The notes beneath the pieces were generated by a model. The model worked only from the letters and a program-made list of their open reading frames with translations, did no database searches and was not told the origin of the DNA. DNA of 64,000 bases from Halostella pelagica. Its GTDB lineage: Archaea > Halobacteriota > Halobacteria > Halobacteriales > Natronoarchaeaceae. Both the position numbers and the translations under genes were made by a program. The stretch covers positions 186,001-250,000 of the forward strand of contig CP040680.1 of NCBI GenBank assembly GCA_005954745.1, read 5' to 3'. Shown in pieces: positions 60,381 through 64,000 of the stretch (position 1 is the stretch's first letter; every line of letters starts with the position of its first letter).

Positions 60381-61601
60381 ATGGTAGCGAATCAGAAGCG
60401 CCGCGAGTTCATAGCCACTGTTGGGGCTGTGAGTGCTTTCGGGGTCGCAGGCTGTTTGAGCGGTGACGAAAACGCTAGCGGAAACACGATCAAAGTCGGA
60501 GTCATGCAACCGCTCACGGGACCACTCGGTTCCGTCGGGGAGCCCGCTCGCGACGCAGCAGTGTTACCCGCTCAACAAGTTAACGACGCCGATATCGAGG
60601 CCGAGATCGATATCCAAACGGAAGACACTCAGACGGACCCGCAAGCGGCAGTCAGCGCCGCACAGTCGCTCGTGGACGCTGACTATCCGGCTATCAGCGG
60701 CCCGCTGTCCACGGCAACGACCCTCCAAGTTCTACAGAACGTCTGCAAGCCGAATCAGATCGCCGAATGTACGCTCGCTACAGCGCCCACGATAACCGAC
60801 GTCGACGACAACGATCTCCTGTTCCGGACATCGGCGAGCGACGCGCTCATGTCCCAGGCCGTCGCCCAACTCGCGAACGAAGGGATGGACGTGTCGTCCA
60901 TATCCACGTTTGCCATTAACGACTCGTACGGGCAGTCACTCGCCAACGCGTTTGCGGACGCGTTCGATGGGAACGTTCTCGAACAGGTCTCCTTCGAGAG
61001 CGGCCAGTCCTCGTACACTTCCAAGTTAACTCAAGCGCTGTCGGGCGACCCAGACGCGCTGTTTATCGTCGCGTTCACTGAAAACGGGATCAAAATACTC
61101 CGCGACTTCTACTCCGATTTCAGTTCCGACACGGAGATCTTAGCGACGAGCGGGATCTACAATCCGGCGATTCCCGAGAACGTCAACGCGGATCTCACCA
61201 ACATCACAGGAGTCACGTCTGTCGGGACCGGTCCCTCGTTAGACCACTTCAATCAGGCTTTCAACGACGAGTACGGGAGCGAACCGGGGCAGTTCACCTG
61301 GCAAGCGTACGATGCGACGGCGACGTTGATGCTCGCGAACGCCGCTGCTGACTCCAACGACGGGGCCGCTATCAAGGACAACATGAGACAGATAGCGAAT
61401 CCCGAGGGGACGGAAGTCACAGCTGATAATCTGGCCGAAGGCGTCGAAATGGCCATGAACGGGGACGATATCAATTATCAGGGCGTGACCAGCGATATCA
61501 CGTTCGACGACAACGGTGACGTGGAATCGGGGACGTATTCGGAGTACTGGTTCACTTCCGACGGTGCCCTCGAAACTGGAGACCAGATCAGTATCGACTG
61601 A
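60381..61601 (+). CDS. branched-chain-type ABC transporter substrate-binding lipoprotein
   Basis: This is a 406-residue protein. Its Tat-like signal (KRREFIATVG) and lipobox VAGC lead into a LivK/Peripla_BP_6 domain (TIKVGVMQPLTGPLGSVGEP, DYPAISGPLSTATTLQVLQN, DPDALFIVAFTENGIKILRD). It is anchored outside the cell and delivers substrate to LivH/LivM encoded next. TTATATAT is 27-30 nt before ATG. Family members bind amino acids, amides and related compounds. The adjoining enzymes suggest an N-methylated glycine or betaine here; this is inference. Confidence 0.9.
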   Translation: MVANQKRREFIATVGAVSAFGVAGCLSGDENASGNTIKVGVMQPLTGPLGSVGEPARDAAVLPAQQVNDADIEAEIDIQTEDTQTDPQAAVSAAQSLVDADYPAISGPLSTATTLQVLQNVCKPNQIAECTLATAPTITDVDDNDLLFRTSASDALMSQAVAQLANEGMDVSSISTFAINDSYGQSLANAFADAFDGNVLEQVSFESGQSSYTSKLTQALSGDPDALFIVAFTENGIKILRDFYSDFSSDTEILATSGIYNPAIPENVNADLTNITGVTSVGTGPSLDHFNQAFNDEYGSEPGQFTWQAYDATATLMLANAAADSNDGAAIKDNMRQIANPEGTEVTADNLAEGVEMAMNGDDINYQGVTSDITFDDNGDVESGTYSEYWFTSDGALETGDQISID

Positions 61602-61759
61602 TTGGTCTGTGCCGGATACCGTATAGATGCTCTCCCCGTACCGACGTCGTTACCACTGGACTAAGTGCCGGGTGCCACGGGATTATTTCACTGCTTGCAA
61701 CATGCCGTGGCCCCAAGTTTTATAGAGATTAAATGAGTGCCTCAGTACAGAGCAAGTAG

Positions 61760-62863
61760 ATGCAGATGAGTGATTTTTACTCCGGCTTACGGGACAGTGT
61801 CGGCGACCGCCCCCTTCTCGTTGTCCTCGGGGTGTGCGTACTCATTCTGCTACTTGATCTGGTCCGGCAACTGAGTAGCGGCGCGTTGCCCGCACGCAAT
61901 CTGGCGATATTTCTCAAAAACGGGATCGTACTCGGGCTCATCGTCGGATTAGCCGGGGTCGGTCTTTCAATGATATACAGTATTCTCGGGTTTGCTAATT
62001 TCGCACACGGGGATTACCTCACGACAGGAGCGTTCGCAGGATGGATGACGTCGTACATGATCGCCGGATTCGGTGCGTTCGGGCTCGGAGACCTCTTTTT
62101 GATCGGTATCGCCGGAGACGCAACTACTGTCGGTGTCGGTGCCGGTGTCGCTACGACGCCCATCGCGATCCTCGCCGGTCTCCTCGTCGCGATCGTATTT
62201 ACCGTGTTCCTTTCGGTGGCGATCGACCGACTGATCTACAGCCGTTTGCGCGACGAAGAGGGGATCACGCTGGTTTTCACGAGTCTCGGCGTGGCGCTTG
62301 TGTTGCGATATCTGATCGCGTTCGTCTGGGGGCAGAATTCGACTGGACTCACTTCGACTGCAGAGCCGAAGTTCAGCGTCTCGAGTATCGGGCTACAGAT
62401 CAATGCTCACGAGATCACGGTCGCCGTGTGCTCTCTGCTGTTGATGTTCGCCGTCCACTACCTGTTGCAGTACACGAAACTCGGGATCGCGATGCGGGCG
62501 ATGGCGGACAATCGCGACCTCGCGTCCGTTACCGGGATACCGACAGACCGAATCGTTCGCTCGACGTGGGTCATCGGCGGTGGACTAACCGGCGCTGCCG
62601 GCTACCTCATGACGCTCGAATCCGGAACGCTCGCCTTCAACACGGGCTGGACGCTGCTGTTGTTGATCTTCGCAGCCGTGATACTCGGCGGGATCGGTTC
62701 GATTTACGGGGCTATTTTCGGCGGGCTACTGATCGGGGTAGCGAGCACCGTCTCGCTCGTTTGGTTGCCCTCCGGGTTCACTCAAGCGGCCGCGTTCGCT
62801 CTCATGATCGTCGTATTGATCGTTCGCCCGAACGGGCTGTTCGGGGGGGTGACCACGGCATGA
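61760..62863 (+). CDS. livH: LivH-type ABC transporter permease
   Basis: The 367-residue membrane protein has about eight helices. It contains GLAGVGLSMIYSILGFANFA HGDYLTTGAF, the conserved first-loop signature of LivH, and GIAMRAMADNRDLASVTGIP, the EAA-like loop contacting the ATPase. TTTTATAG lies about 40 nt before ATG 61760. A second ATG (61766) is possible. Its TGA overlaps the ATG of a small ORF (ATGA at 62860), so translation continues through to LivM. Confidence 0.9.
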   Translation: MQMSDFYSGLRDSVGDRPLLVVLGVCVLILLLDLVRQLSSGALPARNLAIFLKNGIVLGLIVGLAGVGLSMIYSILGFANFAHGDYLTTGAFAGWMTSYMIAGFGAFGLGDLFLIGIAGDATTVGVGAGVATTPIAILAGLLVAIVFTVFLSVAIDRLIYSRLRDEEGITLVFTSLGVALVLRYLIAFVWGQNSTGLTSTAEPKFSVSSIGLQINAHEITVAVCSLLLMFAVHYLLQYTKLGIAMRAMADNRDLASVTGIPTDRIVRSTWVIGGGLTGAAGYLMTLESGTLAFNTGWTLLLLIFAAVILGGIGSIYGAIFGGLLIGVASTVSLVWLPSGFTQAAAFALMIVVLIVRPNGLFGGVTTA

Positions 62864-62988
62864 CGAAACTGCTCCCGGGGTCATCACCGATGGAAAACCA
62901 ACGGAGAGTCAGGCTGAACCGAGCAGCGAGAACTCTCGGCGTCACGCCGGAGCAACCCACCGGAGTTATCCAACGGAGGGCGCTTTAA
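62860..62988 (+). CDS. possible 42-residue ORF between livH and livM
   Basis: ATG 62860 overlaps the livH stop as ATGA, and its own TAA (62986-62988) abuts the livM ATG. The sequence MTKLLPGSSPMENQRRVRLN RAARTLGVTPEQPTGVIQRR is basic, unlike the local acidic proteins. It could be a leader for coupling or a degraded N-terminus rather than a functional protein. Confidence 0.4.
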   Translation: MTKLLPGSSPMENQRRVRLNRAARTLGVTPEQPTGVIQRRAL

Positions 62989-64000
62989 TGTCGTACACTG
63001 ACCGGCTTCGGGACTGGCTCCTCACCGACGATGCCGCATTGATGCTCGGTGTGATGACCGGGTTGTACGCGTTGTTCACCGTCTTCGGCACCGTCCTGGG
63101 TCTCAACTTCGCAGGCATTGTTAGTACCCTTCAGCAGATCACCTTTTTCGCGGCGGTGTACGCCCTGCTTGCGTTGGCTCTCAACTTACAGTGGGGGTAC
63201 GCGGGACTACTCAACATCGGCGTAGCCGGCTTCATGGCGGTCGCAGTGTACACCATGGCGATGCTCACTGCGCCCGTCAATGCGCCTGCTGGCGGTGTCC
63301 CCGGGCTCGGGCTTCCGATATGGGTCGGTATCCTCGGCGGCATGACCGTCGCAGCAGTTGCCGGTGGAGTCGTCGCACTGCCCGCGCTCCGTCTGAAGGC
63401 CGACTACTTCGCTATCGTTACTCTCGCCTTCGCCGAGATCATCCGAATCACGTACAACTCGCAGCTGTTCCAGACGTTTTCGGTAGCCGGATTCGAGATG
63501 GGTACCGGCGCTTCGCGGGGCATTCCCGCTCCGACCAACCCCGTCCTGTCTCTCTACTACACTGATCCCTCCAACTACTCAGCGGGAACGACGGCGTTCG
63601 GAAGCATGGTTTTCGGAGCGTTCGGTGCCATCGGATTAGACGAGGCCCTTGTGGTGGATATCACGTACACGCTGATCCTCATCGGCTTTCTGGTCCTGTA
63701 CTACGTCCTCCTGTCACGGATCGCTAACTCCCCGTTCGGGCGAGTTCTCAAAGCGATCCGAAACGACGAACTCGTCGCGCGCTCGCTCGGGAAAAACACT
63801 CGCTGGTTCAAGATCAAGACGTTCATGCTCGGCTGCGCGTTAATGGGGTTTGCAGGTATTCTGTGGCAGGGTAGTCAGTCGCTGATAACCCCGACCCAGT
63901 TCACGCCGATGCTCACGTTCTATATCTTTATCGCGCTGATTATCGGCGGTGCCGGTTCGAACACCGGCAGTGTCATCGGCGGGGCACTGTTCGCCGGACT
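62989..64000 (+). CDS. livM: LivM-type ABC transporter permease, cut by window end
   Basis: ATG 62989 begins MSYTDRLRDWLLTDDAALML. The visible 337 residues contain the LivM pattern: QWGYAGLLNIGVAGFMAVAV, LRLKADYFAIVTLAFAEIIR, GRVLKAIRNDELVARSLGKN (the ATPase-contact loop) and GGAGSNTGSVIGGALFAG near the edge. No stop is reached. Together with LivH and the binding protein it forms an importer; the ATPase genes should follow outside the window. Confidence 0.9.

Noticed and set aside
1-64000. tRNA or rRNA genes and integrase attachment sites
   Set aside because: No cloverleaf-like sequence, rRNA segment or integrase gene was noticed while reading; a covariance search could still find a missed tRNA.

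Overview
The window is haloarchaeal DNA. The inferred proteins are strongly acidic, many genes have a TATA-like box about 25-30 nt before the start codon and no Shine-Dalgarno sequence (leaderless style), exported proteins carry twin-arginine signals with lipoboxes, and two Orc1/Cdc6 initiators sit among G-rich ORB-type repeats. Two initiator loci, a third ORB-like cluster, decayed insertion sequences and many frameshifted fragments suggest a megaplasmid or chromid, or a chromosomal region with fused plasmids. No rRNA or tRNA gene was seen.

Layout. 0-8.2 kb: plasmid-type accessory genes (TGT-like DUF6610-type protein, ArdC-type antirestriction protein, SWIM zinc finger, DUF6788-like protein). 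Most follow a repeated T-run plus GC-hairpin leader. The genes are interspersed with a dispersed palindrome (TTAACCAACA ... TGTTGGTTAA), and an ORB-like repeat cluster lies at 6.4-7.35 kb. 8.4-13.8 kb: decayed DNA polymerase B joined to an MFS remnant, a DsbA-like protein with a membrane partner, an HD protein and a broken IS5-type transposase. 13.8-18.1 kb: metal genes (copZ remnant, CPH-type copper ATPase, NikR, NicO/RcnA-like nickel transporter). 18.5-19.9 kb: archaeal ATPase.

20.4-34.1 kb: a complete type I-D CRISPR-Cas locus. Array 1 (15 repeats) and array 2 (35 repeats) point away from each other with both leaders facing inwards. Between them lie csa3 (minus strand) and cas6-cas10d-csc2-csc1-cas3'-cas4-cas1-cas2. 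The 262-bp gap between cas6 and cas10d holds a degenerate CRISPR repeat followed by a spacer-like stretch. Its first 11 nt match a site beside the cas10d TATA box, preceded by GTG, with the only mismatch at position 6. This looks like a CreA/CreR-type crRNA-like guide for repression and is the most interesting feature here.

34.4-36.5 kb: Orc1/Cdc6 with an ORB-flanked AT-rich origin. 36.5-51.2 kb: lipoproteins, two PAS histidine kinases that each begin with a winged-helix-like segment, an AhpD-like protein, IS5 remnants, a luciferase-like monooxygenase and a frameshifted pirin. 51.6-54.0 kb: a second Orc1/Cdc6 with a different ORB family. 55.3-64.0 kb: an IclR regulator, a sarcosine-oxidase-like enzyme, a dimethylglycine-dehydrogenase-like fusion and a Liv-type ABC transporter (binding protein, LivH, LivM cut by the window end), together suggesting uptake and demethylation of N-methylated glycine compounds.
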